A DNA stretch of 64,000 nucleotides from Pseudomonas sp. 5P_3.1_Bac2 (GCF_025465995.1 NZ_JANLNY010000002.1:244633-308632); one strand, 5' to 3'. Counted from the first letter of the stretch, positions 27,924 to 37,888 are shown. Notes: generated by a model from the sequence alone, not told the origin. Translations and numbers: made by a program.

Positions 27924-30287
27924 TCAAAACAACCCCAATTGCCCACCAATCAACGTTCCAAAGTCATCATCCACAAACGGCAATATCGCATCGGCCACCG
28001 GTTGCAGTTGTTTGCTTAGATAGTGCTCGTAATCCATCGGTGCGCTGATGGCTTCCAGCGGTTGGGGGCCGTGTTGGGTGATGACGTAGTTGATCCAGCC
28101 GCCGTTCTGGTATTGCTGGGGGCGGCCGTGGGCGGCGTTGTAGTCGTCGGCCAGGCGCGCGGCGCGTACTTGCGGCGGCACGTTGCGTTGGTAGTCGCTA
28201 AGGCTGCGGCGCAGGCGTTTGCGGTAGACCAACAGGTCGTCGAACTCGCCAGCCAAGGTGCGTTGTACATAGTCGCGCACATAGGCCTGATAGCCCTGGT
28301 GTTTAAAGATGCGTTCGTACAGCTCGCGCTGAAAGCGTTGGGCCAGCGGCGACCAGTCGCTGCGTACGGTTTCCAGGCCCTTGTAGACCATCTCCAGCTC
28401 GCCGCTAGAGCGTTGCACAAGCCCTGCATAGCGTTTTTTGCTGCCTTCTTCGGCGCCACGAATGGTCGGCATCAGGAAGCGCTGATAGTGGGTTTCGTAT
28501 TGCAGTTCCAAGGCGCTGGTGAGACCGAATTCGTCACGCAGATGGGCCAGCCACCACTGGTTAACTTTGGCCACCAAGGCGTGGCCGATGCGTGCGGCGT
28601 CTGCTTCGCTGTGTTTGCTTTTAAGCCAGACGAAGGTGGAGTCGGTGTCGCCGTAGATCACGGTGTAGCCTTCGGCTTCGATCAGGGCGCGGGTGCGGCC
28701 CATGATTTCGTGGCCGCGCAGGGTGATGGACGAGGCCAGGCGCGTATCAAAAAAGCGGCAGCCGCTGGAACCAAGTACGCCGTAGAAGGCGTTCATGATG
28801 ATTTTTAACGCCTGCGACAGCGGCGCGTTTTTTTCCCGTTTGGCGGCCTCGCGACCTTGCCACACCCGCTCGACGATCGCCGGCAGGGCGTGTTCGGTAC
28901 GGGAGAAGCGCGCACCGCGAAAGCCCGGCACCGAGTGCTCAGCATCCGCCAGGCGCAGGCCTTCAATCAGGCCCACCGGGTCGATCAGAAAACTGCGAAT
29001 AATTGACGGGTACAGGCTCTTGTAGTCGAGCACCAACACCGACTCATACAGCCCCGGCTGGGACTCCATGACAAAGCCGCCAGGGCTGGCGTGGGGAGCT
29101 TTATCGCGCAAGTTCGGCGCGACAAAACCCAAGCGGTGCATCAGCGGCATATACAGATGCTCGAACGCCGCCACCGAGCCGCCCATGCGATCAGCCGGCA
29201 GGCCGGTGACACTGGCGCGCTCGAGGAGGAAGTCGAGGATCTTGGTGTGGGCAAATATCTCCGTCACTAGTTCGCAGTCGCGCAGGTTGTAGCGGGCCAG
29301 CGCCGGTTTGTCCTCGGCGAACAGGCGGTTGATTTCATCCATGCGCTGGTAGGGCGTGGAGATGTCCTTGCCGGTGCCGAGCAGGGTTTGGGCGACGTTT
29401 TCCAGGCTAAAGGAGCTGAACGACCATGTCGCTTCGCGCAGTGCCTCGATGCCATCTATAAACAAGCGCCCGGCCGCCGAGGCGAAGTAGTGGTTGGCGC
29501 CGCTGCCGTGCTGGCGCCAGAGCATTTCGCTGCCGTCGCGGCCCAGCAGCAGCGGGATGCCCAGTTCGCGGGAGTGGCGCTGCAACACCTTGAGGTCGAA
29601 CTGCACCACGTTCCAGCCGATGATGGCGTCGGGATCATAGGTGACGATCCATTGGTTGAGTCGCTGCAATAGCTCGGCGCGGCTGTCGCAGTACTCCAGC
29701 TGAAAATCCACCGGTGTGTCATCGGCCTTGGGCTTGCCGAGCATATACACCTGGCGCTGGCCGCAGCCGTGCAGGCCGATGCAATACAGCTCGCCGTACT
29801 CGGTGGTTTCGATATCCAGCGAGCACAGCTTGAGCGCTGGGCGGTAGTCGTCGCCGGTTTTCAGCACGGCATTGTGCAAGAGGCCTGTGGCGTCCGCTTC
29901 GCCATCGAACAGCACCTGGGCGTTGATAAAGCGTTCCATCAGGTAGCGCTCGGGCGGGCGGATATCGGCTTCGTAGAGGTCGACGCCGATACGTTGCAGC
30001 TGTCGGTCCAGGTCCAGCACATGCTGATACTGCTGACAGTACAGGCCCAGCACCGGGCGCTGGCGGAAGTCTTTAAGTTCTAAGGGCTTAAGGCTGGCGC
30101 CAGTGAATTGCTCGACTAGCTTTTGCGCCGCGCCCTGTTGCTCCGCCGGCATAAAGGCTACCGACGGCTGATAGGGCAGGCGGAGATGCCGTGGACCCTC
30201 GTCGGTGGCCAGCCAGAATTCCACTTGGGTGCCCTGGGGCGTGTCGCGCCAGTGCCGAGTCAGTAGAAAGCCCTGTTGTAACGCCAC
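27924..30287 (-). CDS. polB: DNA polymerase II (family B)
   Basis: 787-residue family B polymerase with 3'-5' proofreading, acting in SOS-associated repair and replication restart. Exonuclease motifs are in order: SLDIETTE (Exo I), [11 protein letters not shown] (Exo II) and YNLRDCELV (Exo III). Polymerase motifs follow: [13 protein letters not shown] (A), [15 protein letters not shown] (B) and YGDTDSTFV (C), then the KKRYAG segment. Start is GTG at 30287 ([13 protein letters not shown]); no ATG is in frame nearby. A LexA-type box lies 50 nt upstream. The gene is intact even though a 53-bp copy of its KKRYAG region is found 2.2 kb away. It is divergent from rlhA. Confidence 0.97.
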   Translation of the reverse strand: MALQQGFLLTRHWRDTPQGTQVEFWLATDEGPRHLRLPYQPSVAFMPAEQQGAAQKLVEQFTGASLKPLELKDFRQRPVLGLYCQQYQHVLDLDRQLQRIGVDLYEADIRPPERYLMERFINAQVLFDGEADATGLLHNAVLKTGDDYRPALKLCSLDIETTEYGELYCIGLHGCGQRQVYMLGKPKADDTPVDFQLEYCDSRAELLQRLNQWIVTYDPDAIIGWNVVQFDLKVLQRHSRELGIPLLLGRDGSEMLWRQHGSGANHYFASAAGRLFIDGIEALREATWSFSSFSLENVAQTLLGTGKDISTPYQRMDEINRLFAEDKPALARYNLRDCELVTEIFAHTKILDFLLERASVTGLPADRMGGSVAAFEHLYMPLMHRLGFVAPNLRDKAPHASPGGFVMESQPGLYESVLVLDYKSLYPSIIRSFLIDPVGLIEGLRLADAEHSVPGFRGARFSRTEHALPAIVERVWQGREAAKREKNAPLSQALKIIMNAFYGVLGSSGCRFFDTRLASSITLRGHEIMGRTRALIEAEGYTVIYGDTDSTFVWLKSKHSEADAARIGHALVAKVNQWWLAHLRDEFGLTSALELQYETHYQRFLMPTIRGAEEGSKKRYAGLVQRSSGELEMVYKGLETVRSDWSPLAQRFQRELYERIFKHQGYQAYVRDYVQRTLAGEFDDLLVYRKRLRRSLSDYQRNVPPQVRAARLADDYNAAHGRPQQYQNGGWINYVITQHGPQPLEAISAPMDYEHYLSKQLQPVADAILPFVDDDFGTLIGGQLGLF

Positions 30288-30336
30288 TGGCTGGATTCCA
30301 TGGGTGTTGATGGGGGGATTCTACGTGGTTCGCAGG

Positions 30337-30352
30337 CTGGATGCCTATACAG
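30337..30352 (-). promoter_or_regulatory. LexA (SOS) box upstream of polB
   Basis: CTGGATGCCTATACAG: CTG-N10-CAG with the right half TATACAG matching the consensus. It lies 50-65 nt ahead of the polB GTG. polB is a classical SOS gene in E. coli, which supports the call. The box lies in the 162-bp region shared with the divergent rlhA promoter. Confidence 0.65.
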
Positions 30353-30449
30353 TATTTCGGTTGCCGCTATTTCGCGCTCGATGGGCACAGACAAATGCGT
30401 AATTGCGGGTAAAATGCGCGGTTCGATTTCCCGCACAGATTAGTCCGCC

Positions 30450-32450
30450 ATGTCCCTGCCCAAGCACCACCTTGAACTGTTGAGCCCGGCCCGTGATGCC
30501 GCCATTGCCAAGGAGGCCATCCTGCACGGTGCCGACGCCGTATACATCGGTGGCCCCAGCTTTGGTGCGCGGCATAACGCGAGCAACAGCCTGGCCGATA
30601 TTGCCGGTTTGGTGGAGTTTGCCCATCTGTTCCATGCGCGGGTGTTTGTCACCCTCAACACCATCCTGCATGACGATGAAGTAGAGCCGGCGCGCCAACT
30701 GCTGTGGCAACTGTACGAGGCCGGGGTGGATGCGGTAATCGTGCAGGACATGGGCGTGATGGAAATGGACCTGCCGCCACTTGAGATCCACGCCAGCACC
30801 CAGTGCGATATCCGCACGCTGGATAAGGCCAAGTTTCTCGCCAATGCCGGCTTCTCCCAGCTGGTGTTGGCGCGCGAGCTGAACCTGCAGGAAATCCGCA
30901 ACATCTGCGACAACGTCGATTCGGCCGTCGAGTTCTTTATCCACGGCGCCCTGTGCGTGGCCTTCTCTGGCCAGTGCAATATCTCCCACGCGCAGACCGG
31001 GCGCAGCGCCAACCGCGGCGACTGCTCGCAAGCCTGCCGCCTGCCATACACCTTGAAGGATGACCAGGGACGGGTGGTGGCCTTCGACAAGCATTTGCTG
31101 TCGATGAAGGACAACAACCAGACCGCCAACCTGATCCATCTGGTCGATGCCGGCGTGCGCTCGTTCAAGATCGAAGGGCGCTACAAGGACATGAGCTATG
31201 TGAAGAACATCACCGCTCACTACCGCCAAGAGCTGGACGCCATCCTCGAGCAGCGTCCCCATCTGGCCCGCGCCTCCAGCGGGCGTACCGAGCACTTCTT
31301 CACTCCCGACACCGATAAAACCTTCCACCGTGGCAGCACGGACTATTTTGTCAGCGACCGTAAGATCGATATCGGCGCCTTCGACTCGCCGACCTTTACC
31401 GGTTTGGCCGTGGGGCAGGTGGAGAAGGTGAACAAGCGCGACCTGATCGCTGTGACCGATACACCGCTGTCCAATGGTGACGGCCTTAATGTGTTGGTTA
31501 AGCGCGAAGTGGTGGGTTTTCGCGCCAATATCGCCGAGCTTAAGGAGCAGTTCGAGGAAGACGGCCAGCCGCGCTATCGCTATCGAGTGGAACCCAACGA
31601 AATGCCGGCGGCGCTTTCGCGTTTGCGCCCGCTACACCCGCTTAACCGTAACCTCGACCACAACTGGCAGCAGGCGCTGCTGAAAACTTCGGCCGAGCGC
31701 CGTATCGGCGTGACCTGGCAAGTGCAGGTGGCTGAGCAGCAACTGCAACTGAACCTGCGCAGTGACGATAACGTGGAAGTCGCGGTGAGCCTGGCCGGAC
31801 CGTTTGCCGAAGCTAAAGACGCCGAGCAGGCCCGCGAGCAGTTAAGCGACACCCTGGGCAAGCTGGGTACCACCATCTACTACGCCACGGATGTGCAGAT
31901 TGATGCTCAGGCTGTGCCGTTTATTCCCGGCTCGCAGCTTAAAGCTTTGCGCCGTGAGGCGATTGAGGCGCTGACTCAGGCGCGCATCGCGGCCCATCCC
32001 CATGGTTTTCGCAAACCGGTCAGCGAGCCTGCGCCGGTGTATCCGGAATCGCACCTGACCTTCTTGGCTAACGTCTACAACGAGAAGGCCCGGGCGTTTT
32101 ATCACCGTTATGGCGTGCAGTTGATCGACGCAGCTTACGAGGCCCACGAAGAGGCGGGCGAAGTGCCGGTGATGATCACCAAGCACTGCCTGCGTTTCTC
32201 CTTCAACCTGTGTCCGAAACAGGCCAAGGGCGTTACAGGCGTACGGACTAAAGTGGCGCCGATGCAGTTGATCCACCAGGACGAAGTGCTGACCCTTAAG
32301 TTCGACTGCAAGCCGTGCGAGATGCACATCATCGGCAAGATGAAGGGCCATATCCTCAACCAGGCCCAGCCCGGCAGCCTGCAAAGCTCGGGCGGGGCAG
32401 TGGCCTATATCAGCCCCGAAGACCTGCTGAAAACCATCAAACGCAAGTAG
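30450..32450 (+). CDS. rlhA: U32 family peptidase-like protein, 23S rRNA C2501 hydroxylase type
   Basis: 666-residue U32 family protein, close in length and layout to E. coli RlhA (YdcP), which is required for 5-hydroxylation of C2501 in 23S rRNA. It starts MSLPKHHLELLSPARD. The U32 signature EFFIHGALCVAFSGQCNIS is present, followed by NRGDCSQACRLPY; further cysteines lie near the C-terminus (ITKHCLRFSFNLCP and FDCKPCEMH), consistent with a metal cluster. The family name implies protease, but the characterised role of this branch is rRNA modification. It is monocistronic, with a hairpin after the stop. Confidence 0.85.
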   Translation: MSLPKHHLELLSPARDAAIAKEAILHGADAVYIGGPSFGARHNASNSLADIAGLVEFAHLFHARVFVTLNTILHDDEVEPARQLLWQLYEAGVDAVIVQDMGVMEMDLPPLEIHASTQCDIRTLDKAKFLANAGFSQLVLARELNLQEIRNICDNVDSAVEFFIHGALCVAFSGQCNISHAQTGRSANRGDCSQACRLPYTLKDDQGRVVAFDKHLLSMKDNNQTANLIHLVDAGVRSFKIEGRYKDMSYVKNITAHYRQELDAILEQRPHLARASSGRTEHFFTPDTDKTFHRGSTDYFVSDRKIDIGAFDSPTFTGLAVGQVEKVNKRDLIAVTDTPLSNGDGLNVLVKREVVGFRANIAELKEQFEEDGQPRYRYRVEPNEMPAALSRLRPLHPLNRNLDHNWQQALLKTSAERRIGVTWQVQVAEQQLQLNLRSDDNVEVAVSLAGPFAEAKDAEQAREQLSDTLGKLGTTIYYATDVQIDAQAVPFIPGSQLKALRREAIEALTQARIAAHPHGFRKPVSEPAPVYPESHLTFLANVYNEKARAFYHRYGVQLIDAAYEAHEEAGEVPVMITKHCLRFSFNLCPKQAKGVTGVRTKVAPMQLIHQDEVLTLKFDCKPCEMHIIGKMKGHILNQAQPGSLQSSGGAVAYISPEDLLKTIKRK

Positions 32451-32458
32451 TCCTTGGG

Positions 32459-32485
32459 CGTGCGCCAGCCTGTGCTTGGCGCACG
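32459..32485 (+). terminator. Terminator-like hairpin after rlhA
   Basis: Perfect 9-bp stem CGTGCGCCA / TGGCGCACG with a 9-nt loop, 8 nt after the rlhA stop. No strong U-run follows (TTGTCT), so termination efficiency is uncertain. Confidence 0.45.
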
Positions 32486-32626
32486 TTGTCTGCGTGCTGC
32501 AGTTAGTTGTCTTACAGGCAGATTTGCGACGTTGGCGCTTGTCCGCTTCGCTCAACACCCTAATTAGAGCCTTCGGCGATTTGCCCGACGGAGGGGGGCT
32601 TGACGAGCTGAGTGCTAAGCGGTTTG

Positions 32627-32644
32627 ATTGAAACCGGTTTCAAT
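32627..32644. promoter_or_regulatory. PtxS operator upstream of ptxS
   Basis: ATTGAAACCGGTTTCAAT is a perfect 18-bp palindrome containing TGAAACCGGTTTCA, the 14-bp operator described for Pseudomonas PtxS. It lies 70 nt before the ptxS start, indicating autorepression relieved by 2-ketogluconate. Confidence 0.9.
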
Positions 32645-32713
32645 TGCCCGTGTTAGTCAGAGAGTGCGTTTAAACGCACCAACCCAAAGCCCGATAAGAA
32701 AAAAGGATCAAGG

Positions 32714-33736
32714 GTGAACTCCACTCATTATTCTGCCCGTGGTCGCGTCACCATTAGCGAGGTGGCCAAGGCCGCCGGTGTGTCCAAGGCCACCGTATCA
32801 CGCTACATGGGCGCCGACCGGCAATTGCTGGCCGATGCCACGGCCCGGCGCATCGAGGAAGTGGTGCAGCGCTTGGGCTACCGGCCCAATCGCATGGCCA
32901 GCGCCCTCAAGCATGGCCGTACCGGCTTGATCGGCTTGCTGCTGGCCGATATCCGCAATCCCTATTCAGTGGCCGTGATGCATGGCGTCGAAACCGCCTG
33001 CCGCCAGCACGGCTATAGCCTAGTGGTGTGCAACACCGCCTATGACGACGATCTGGAACACGCGCAATTGCAGGCGCTGCAGTCGTATAACGTCGATGGT
33101 CTGATTGTCCACACCTTGGGCCATCAGGCGCGCACTCTGGCGGATCTGGCTCAAGAGCTGCCGATGGTGTTAATCGACCGTCAGGTGCAGGGCCTGGAAG
33201 TGGATATGGTCGGCCTCGATAACCTGCAAGCCATAGAGCAAGCCCTGGACCACCTACAGGACAGTGGCTATCAAGATCTCTTATGCATCAGCGAGCCCTT
33301 GGATGGCACCAGCTCCCGCCATGAGCGGGTCAGCGCGTTTACTGCCGCCGTGGCTAAGCGCCCGGGCTTAAGGGGCCAAGTGCTGGAAGTGAATCCACGA
33401 CTGGCCCAGCAGCTGGATAGATTTGTCGCGGATAAGGGCCATGGCCCGAAAGCGCTGTTGACCTGCAACGGCGTGGCCACCCTGGAAGCCATGCGTGTGC
33501 TGAATATCCGCCCAGAACCCCTGTTCACTGAGTTGGGCCTATTGGCCATCGACGAACTGGATTGGTATCCCTTGGTGGGCAGCGGCATCAGTGCCTTGGC
33601 CCAACCTACTGGCGAGATTGGCGCGGCGGCCTTTGCCTGCCTGCTTGAGCGTTTACAGGGCAGCCGCTTGCCGGCGCGTCGTCTGGACCTGCCCGCGCAG
33701 TTGATCCGCCGAGGCTCTAGTTACCGACAGGTCTAA
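32714..33736 (+). CDS. ptxS: LacI-family repressor of 2-ketogluconate genes
   Basis: 340-residue LacI/GalR regulator: N-terminal helix-turn-helix (ISEVAKAAGVSKATVSRYM, residues about 14-32) with the hinge helix RMASALKHG, then a periplasmic-binding-protein-like ligand domain from about residue 70. Start is GTG at 32714 with AAAAGGA about 7 nt upstream. It heads the kgu/gad locus, and two matching operators (before itself and before kguE) identify it as PtxS. The known effector in Pseudomonas is 2-ketogluconate. Confidence 0.92.
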   Translation: MNSTHYSARGRVTISEVAKAAGVSKATVSRYMGADRQLLADATARRIEEVVQRLGYRPNRMASALKHGRTGLIGLLLADIRNPYSVAVMHGVETACRQHGYSLVVCNTAYDDDLEHAQLQALQSYNVDGLIVHTLGHQARTLADLAQELPMVLIDRQVQGLEVDMVGLDNLQAIEQALDHLQDSGYQDLLCISEPLDGTSSRHERVSAFTAAVAKRPGLRGQVLEVNPRLAQQLDRFVADKGHGPKALLTCNGVATLEAMRVLNIRPEPLFTELGLLAIDELDWYPLVGSGISALAQPTGEIGAAAFACLLERLQGSRLPARRLDLPAQLIRRGSSYRQV

Positions 33737-33773
33737 CTGCGCTACGTCGCTCGAACTGTGCTTTGTCGTTAAA

Positions 33774-33787
33774 TGAAACCGATTTCA
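33774..33787. promoter_or_regulatory. PtxS operator upstream of kguE
   Basis: TGAAACCGATTTCA differs from the ptxS operator by one base and sits inside AATGAAACC...TTTCATT, 23 nt before the kguE ATG. It would overlap the promoter of the kguEKTD genes, so PtxS can repress the catabolic genes directly. Confidence 0.85.
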
Positions 33788-33809
33788 TTCGGATAATAAG
33801 GACGTTTCC

Positions 33810-34580
33810 ATGCCTTCACCCAGCGTTGCCATCAGCCTCTCCAGTTTTGGTGCCGATTCCGTACGTAATCTGGGCCAAGTCAGTTATCTGCCCCTGTTAG
33901 CGGCCAGTGGTGCGCGGCGGGTGGAGTGGCGTGAGGAGCTGTTTAACAAACTGCCTGAGCCCGCTGAGTTGGCTCAGGCGGCGGCTGATCACGGCCTCGA
34001 ACAACTGTACTCAGCGCCGCTGGGACTCTGGCGGGCGGACGGCCAGCTGGAACCTGCCGTGATGGAGCGTCTGCAACTGGCGCGGGAGATTGGCGCGGTG
34101 GCGCTGAAGGTGTCTCTCGGGCACTGGCAGCCCGGGTTGAATTTGTGCGCGCTGCACCCGCTGTTTGAGCAGGGGCCAGCGCTGTATATCGAGAACGACC
34201 AGACCGTCGAGGGCGGACGCTTACCGATTTTGCTCAACTTCTTCGAGGCGGCCACATCACAAGGCGTGGCGCCGGGCATGACGTTCGATGTCGGCAACTG
34301 GCATTGGCAACAGCAGTCGCCCTTACAGGCCGCGCAGCAGTTGGGGCCGTGGGTGCGTTATGTGCACTGCAAGGCGGTGCAGCGCCGCGCCGATGGCCGC
34401 TTGCAGGCGCTGCCGCCGCAGGACACTGACCTTGAGCAATGGCGAGAGCTGCTCCGTTATTTCGAGCCTAATGTGCCGCGTGCCATCGAGTTTCCATTGA
34501 TCGCTAATGACCTGCCCGGGCTAACCCGGCGTCATGTTGCCCAGCTGGCTCAGCTTGAAGCTCAGGTGCGCCATGCTTAA
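33810..34580 (+). CDS. kguE: KguE, TIM-barrel epimerase-like protein of 2-ketogluconate use
   Basis: 256-residue protein of the xylose isomerase-like TIM-barrel family, annotated as a putative epimerase in the Pseudomonas 2-ketogluconate operon; its exact reaction is not established. Barrel features include LYIENDQTVEGG (metal-ligand Glu), FDVGNWHW and YVHCKAV, all matching family metal-site strands. It starts 22 nt after the PtxS operator; its last codons overlap the kguK start by 8 nt, which implies translational coupling. Confidence 0.88.
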   Translation: MPSPSVAISLSSFGADSVRNLGQVSYLPLLAASGARRVEWREELFNKLPEPAELAQAAADHGLEQLYSAPLGLWRADGQLEPAVMERLQLAREIGAVALKVSLGHWQPGLNLCALHPLFEQGPALYIENDQTVEGGRLPILLNFFEAATSQGVAPGMTFDVGNWHWQQQSPLQAAQQLGPWVRYVHCKAVQRRADGRLQALPPQDTDLEQWRELLRYFEPNVPRAIEFPLIANDLPGLTRRHVAQLAQLEAQVRHA

Positions 34581-35532
34581 GCACGACGTACTGTGTTTTG
34601 GCGAAACCATGGCCATGTTTGTGGCCGAGCAGCCTGGCCCTTTGGCTCAGGTTAAAAGCTTTAGCAAAGCCATTGCCGGGGCCGACAGCAATGTGGCGAT
34701 TGGTTTGCGGCGCTTAGGTTTACGGGTTAATTGGCTAAGCCGGGTGGGCAATGACTCGCTCGGTGAATTTGTCTTGCACAGCTTGCGCGAAGAGGGCTTG
34801 GACTGCAGCCAAGTGCAGGTCGATCCGGTGTTCCCCACGGGCTGGCAATTGAAGCAGCGCTGCGACGACGGCAGTGATCCGCAGGTGGAGTACTTTCGCC
34901 GGGGTTCGGCGGCCAGCCGCATGTCCACCTTGCAGCTCAACAATGAGCTGCTGCAAGTGCGCCATGTACATGCCACGGGCATTCCCCCGGCGCTCTCGGC
35001 CAGTTGCCGCGAGCTGTCCCATCAGTTGCTCAATGCCATACGCAGCGCCGGGGGCACGGTGTCGTTCGATCCGAATTTGCGCCCGCGTTTGTGGCCCGAC
35101 CACGCCACCATGATTCGTGAAGTCAACGCCCTGGCCTTTAAGGCTGACTGGCTGCTGCCGGGCATAGAGGAGGGGCGCCTGCTGACTGGTCGCGATAGCC
35201 CCGAGGGCGTTGCCGAGTACTACCTGGAGCGGGGCGTACAGTGCGTGGCGATCAAGCTCGGCGCCCAAGGCGCTTATTGGCAAGACGCCATGGGCCAGCA
35301 AGGTTATGTGCCGGGCCAGCCAGTGGCGCAGGTGGTGGACACCGTCGGTGCCGGCGATGCCTTTGCCGTGGGCGTGCTCAGCGCCTTGCTCGAACGTTTG
35401 CCGCTGGGCGTGGCCGTGGCGCGCGGTAACTGGTGCGGCAGCCGGGCGGTGCAGTATCGCGGCGATATGGACGGCCTGCCCCTGCGCGCAGAACTGGATC
35501 AGTACCAGGCAACACTTTCACTCCAGGCCTAA
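34573..35532 (+). CDS. kguK: 2-ketogluconate kinase (PfkB family)
   Basis: Phosphorylates 2-keto-D-gluconate to its 6-phosphate with ATP. 319 residues of the PfkB/ribokinase fold: an N-terminal GETMAMFV strand and GGADSN-like substrate loop (IAGADSNVAIGLRRLG), and the C-terminal signature DTVGAGDAFAVGV with the catalytic Asp. The ATG at 34573 overlaps the kguE stop region (ATGCTTAA), which fixes the start and argues for coupling. kguT follows after 71 nt. Confidence 0.92.
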   Translation: MLKHDVLCFGETMAMFVAEQPGPLAQVKSFSKAIAGADSNVAIGLRRLGLRVNWLSRVGNDSLGEFVLHSLREEGLDCSQVQVDPVFPTGWQLKQRCDDGSDPQVEYFRRGSAASRMSTLQLNNELLQVRHVHATGIPPALSASCRELSHQLLNAIRSAGGTVSFDPNLRPRLWPDHATMIREVNALAFKADWLLPGIEEGRLLTGRDSPEGVAEYYLERGVQCVAIKLGAQGAYWQDAMGQQGYVPGQPVAQVVDTVGAGDAFAVGVLSALLERLPLGVAVARGNWCGSRAVQYRGDMDGLPLRAELDQYQATLSLQA

Positions 35533-35603
35533 TGCGCTGGTTTACCAAACGACCGGTGCGCCGGCCCCTGATGCAACTACAAGAACAATTCAGGAGATTT
35601 CCC

Positions 35604-36881
35604 ATGCACAACGAACGACTTGCTCCTCGGCGCTGGTGGTACATCCTGCCTATCGTCTTTATCACTTACAGCCTGGCCTACCTGGATCGGGCTAACTACG
35701 GCTTTGCGGCGGCCTCGGGTATGGCCGAAGACCTGCAGATCACTCCCGGTTTATCGTCGCTGCTCGGCGCGTTGTTCTTTCTCGGCTATTTCTTCTGCCA
35801 GGTGCCGGGGGCGATCTATGCGGAAAAACGCAGTGTTAAAACCCTGATCTTTTACAGCCTGATTCTCTGGGGCAGCTTAGCCACCCTGACTGGGGTGGTG
35901 CATCAGGTCTATTGGCTGGTGTTGATTCGTTTTTTCTTGGGGGTGGTCGAGGCCGCGGTGATGCCGGCCATGCTGATCTACCTGTGCCACTGGTTTACCC
36001 GCGCCGAGCGCTCGCGCGCCAACACCTTTTTGCTCTTGGGTAACCCGGTCACCATCCTCTGGATGTCGGTGCTGTCGGGCTATCTGATCGAGCAATTCAG
36101 CTGGCGCTGGATGTTTATCATCGAAGGGGCGCCGGCCATTATCTGGGCCTTTATTTGGTGGCGTTTGGCCGATGATCGTCCATCCCAGGCCAAGTGGCTG
36201 ACTGCGCCTGAGCAGCAAGCCTTAAGTGCGGCACTGGAGGCCGAGCAGCAGGCGATCAAACCGGTGAAGAACTACCGTGAGGCGTTCCGCTCGCCGACGG
36301 TGATCATTCTGGCGCTGCAATACTTTTGCTGGAGCATCGGGGTGTACGGTTTTGTGCTGTGGTTGCCGTCGATTCTCAAGCAAGCGGCGGGGCTGGATAT
36401 GATCACTGCCGGTTGGCTGTCGGCGCTGCCTTATCTGTGCGCGGTGCTGGCTATGTTTGGCGTGTCCTGGGCGTCGGATCGCATCCAGAAGCGCAAGCGT
36501 TTTGTCTGGCCGCCACTGTTGATCGCCGCGTTGGCGTTTTATGGCTCCTATGTCTTGGGCACGCAGCACTTCTGGTGGTCCTATGCCTTACTGGTGGTGG
36601 CTGGTGCTTGTATGTACGCGCCCTATGGACCGTTTTTCGCCATCGTGCCCGAGCTGTTGCCAATTAACGTTTCCGGCGGCGCCATGGCGCTGATCAACAG
36701 CATGGGCGCATTGGGTTCGTTCTCCGGCTCGTGGCTCGTTGGTTACCTCAATGGCTCCACCGGCGGGCCTGGTGCCTCCTATTTATTTATGTCGGCGGCG
36801 CTGCTGGTGGCCGTGGCCCTGACCGCTGTGCTCAACCCTTTACAGCCAACGCGCCAGCAGCGTCTGGCCCCCACTCACTAG
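35604..36881 (+). CDS. kguT: 2-ketogluconate transporter (MFS)
   Basis: 425-residue major facilitator transporter of the anion:cation symporter group with about 12 transmembrane segments; imports 2-ketogluconate from the periplasm. The N-terminus MHNERLAPRRWWYILPIVF leads to YLDRANYGFA, a signature of this group. The start at 35604 has AGGAGA upstream; the frame is open back to 35433 but overlaps kguK and is not needed. Context (kinase before, reductase after) supports the substrate. Confidence 0.92.
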   Translation: MHNERLAPRRWWYILPIVFITYSLAYLDRANYGFAAASGMAEDLQITPGLSSLLGALFFLGYFFCQVPGAIYAEKRSVKTLIFYSLILWGSLATLTGVVHQVYWLVLIRFFLGVVEAAVMPAMLIYLCHWFTRAERSRANTFLLLGNPVTILWMSVLSGYLIEQFSWRWMFIIEGAPAIIWAFIWWRLADDRPSQAKWLTAPEQQALSAALEAEQQAIKPVKNYREAFRSPTVIILALQYFCWSIGVYGFVLWLPSILKQAAGLDMITAGWLSALPYLCAVLAMFGVSWASDRIQKRKRFVWPPLLIAALAFYGSYVLGTQHFWWSYALLVVAGACMYAPYGPFFAIVPELLPINVSGGAMALINSMGALGSFSGSWLVGYLNGSTGGPGASYLFMSAALLVAVALTAVLNPLQPTRQQRLAPTH

Positions 36882-36890
36882 GTATCTGTG

Positions 36891-37880
36891 ATGAAGAAGT
36901 CTGTGGTTTTGTATAAACGCCTGTCCGCTGAGCTGATGGCGCGCCTGCACGAGCAGGTCGAGGTGCAGTTGATTGATCCGTCCACTGCGGCGGGGTTGGC
37001 GCAGCTGCATGACGCCTTGCCTAAGGCCCAGGGTTTGCTCGGCGCCAGCTTAAAGGTGGACGACGCCTTGCTTAGCCTGGCACCGCAACTCGAGGTAGTC
37101 TCCAGTGTGTCGGTGGGGGTGGATAACTACGCCATCGAGGCCTTTAACCAGCGCGGCGTACTGCTCACCAATACGCCGGATGTGCTCACCGAAACCACTG
37201 CCGATACCGGCTTTGCCCTGATCCTTGCGGCGGCGCGGCGGGTGGTCGAGCTGGATCGTTGGATTCGTGCCGGGCACTGGCAAGCGGCAATTGGTCCGAG
37301 CCATTTTGGTTGCGATGTGCAGGGCAAAACCTTGGGCATCGTCGGCATGGGGCGTATCGGCGAGGCCTTGGCCCGCCGTGCCGCCGCCGGCTTTGGCATG
37401 CAGGTGCTGTATCACAGTCGTAACCCGCGACCTGAGGTGGAGCAGCGCTATGGCGCCGGCTACCGCAGCCTGAGCGAGCTGTTGCAGCAGTCTGACTTCG
37501 TCTGCCTGACGGTGCCCCTGAGTCCGGCCACGGAGAATCTGATCAGCCATGAGCAACTGGCTCTGATGAAGCCTTCAGCCATTCTGATCAATATCGCCCG
37601 CGGCAAGGTGTTGGATGAAGCGGCGCTGATTGACGCCCTGCAGCACCAGCGCATTCGCGGGGCAGGTTTGGATGTGATGGTGCAAGAGCCGCTGCCGCAG
37701 GATTCGCCGCTGTTGCAGCTGGACAACTTAGTGCTGACTCCGCATATCGGTTCGGCCACTTTGGAAACCCGCGAAGCCATGGCCCGCTGCGCCGTGGACA
37801 ATCTTTTGGCCGGCCTGGCTGGGGAGCGTCCGGCCAATCTGGTCAACCCATCAGCCTGGCCGCGTCGCAGCGGCATTTAA
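36891..37880 (+). CDS. kguD: 2-keto-6-phosphogluconate reductase
   Basis: NAD(P)H-dependent D-2-hydroxyacid dehydrogenase family member, 329 residues, reducing 2-keto-6-phosphogluconate to 6-phosphogluconate, which enters the Entner-Doudoroff route. The Rossmann motif GIVGMGRIGEALA is near residue 148; the catalytic Arg is in NIARGKVLDE and the His in LTPHIGSAT. The start could be the ATG at 36891 (chosen) or the GTG one codon earlier. It begins 9 nt after kguT, so the four kgu genes form one transcript. Confidence 0.92.
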   Translation: MKKSVVLYKRLSAELMARLHEQVEVQLIDPSTAAGLAQLHDALPKAQGLLGASLKVDDALLSLAPQLEVVSSVSVGVDNYAIEAFNQRGVLLTNTPDVLTETTADTGFALILAAARRVVELDRWIRAGHWQAAIGPSHFGCDVQGKTLGIVGMGRIGEALARRAAAGFGMQVLYHSRNPRPEVEQRYGAGYRSLSELLQQSDFVCLTVPLSPATENLISHEQLALMKPSAILINIARGKVLDEAALIDALQHQRIRGAGLDVMVQEPLPQDSPLLQLDNLVLTPHIGSATLETREAMARCAVDNLLAGLAGERPANLVNPSAWPRRSGI

Positions 37881-37888
37881 CCCAGCCT

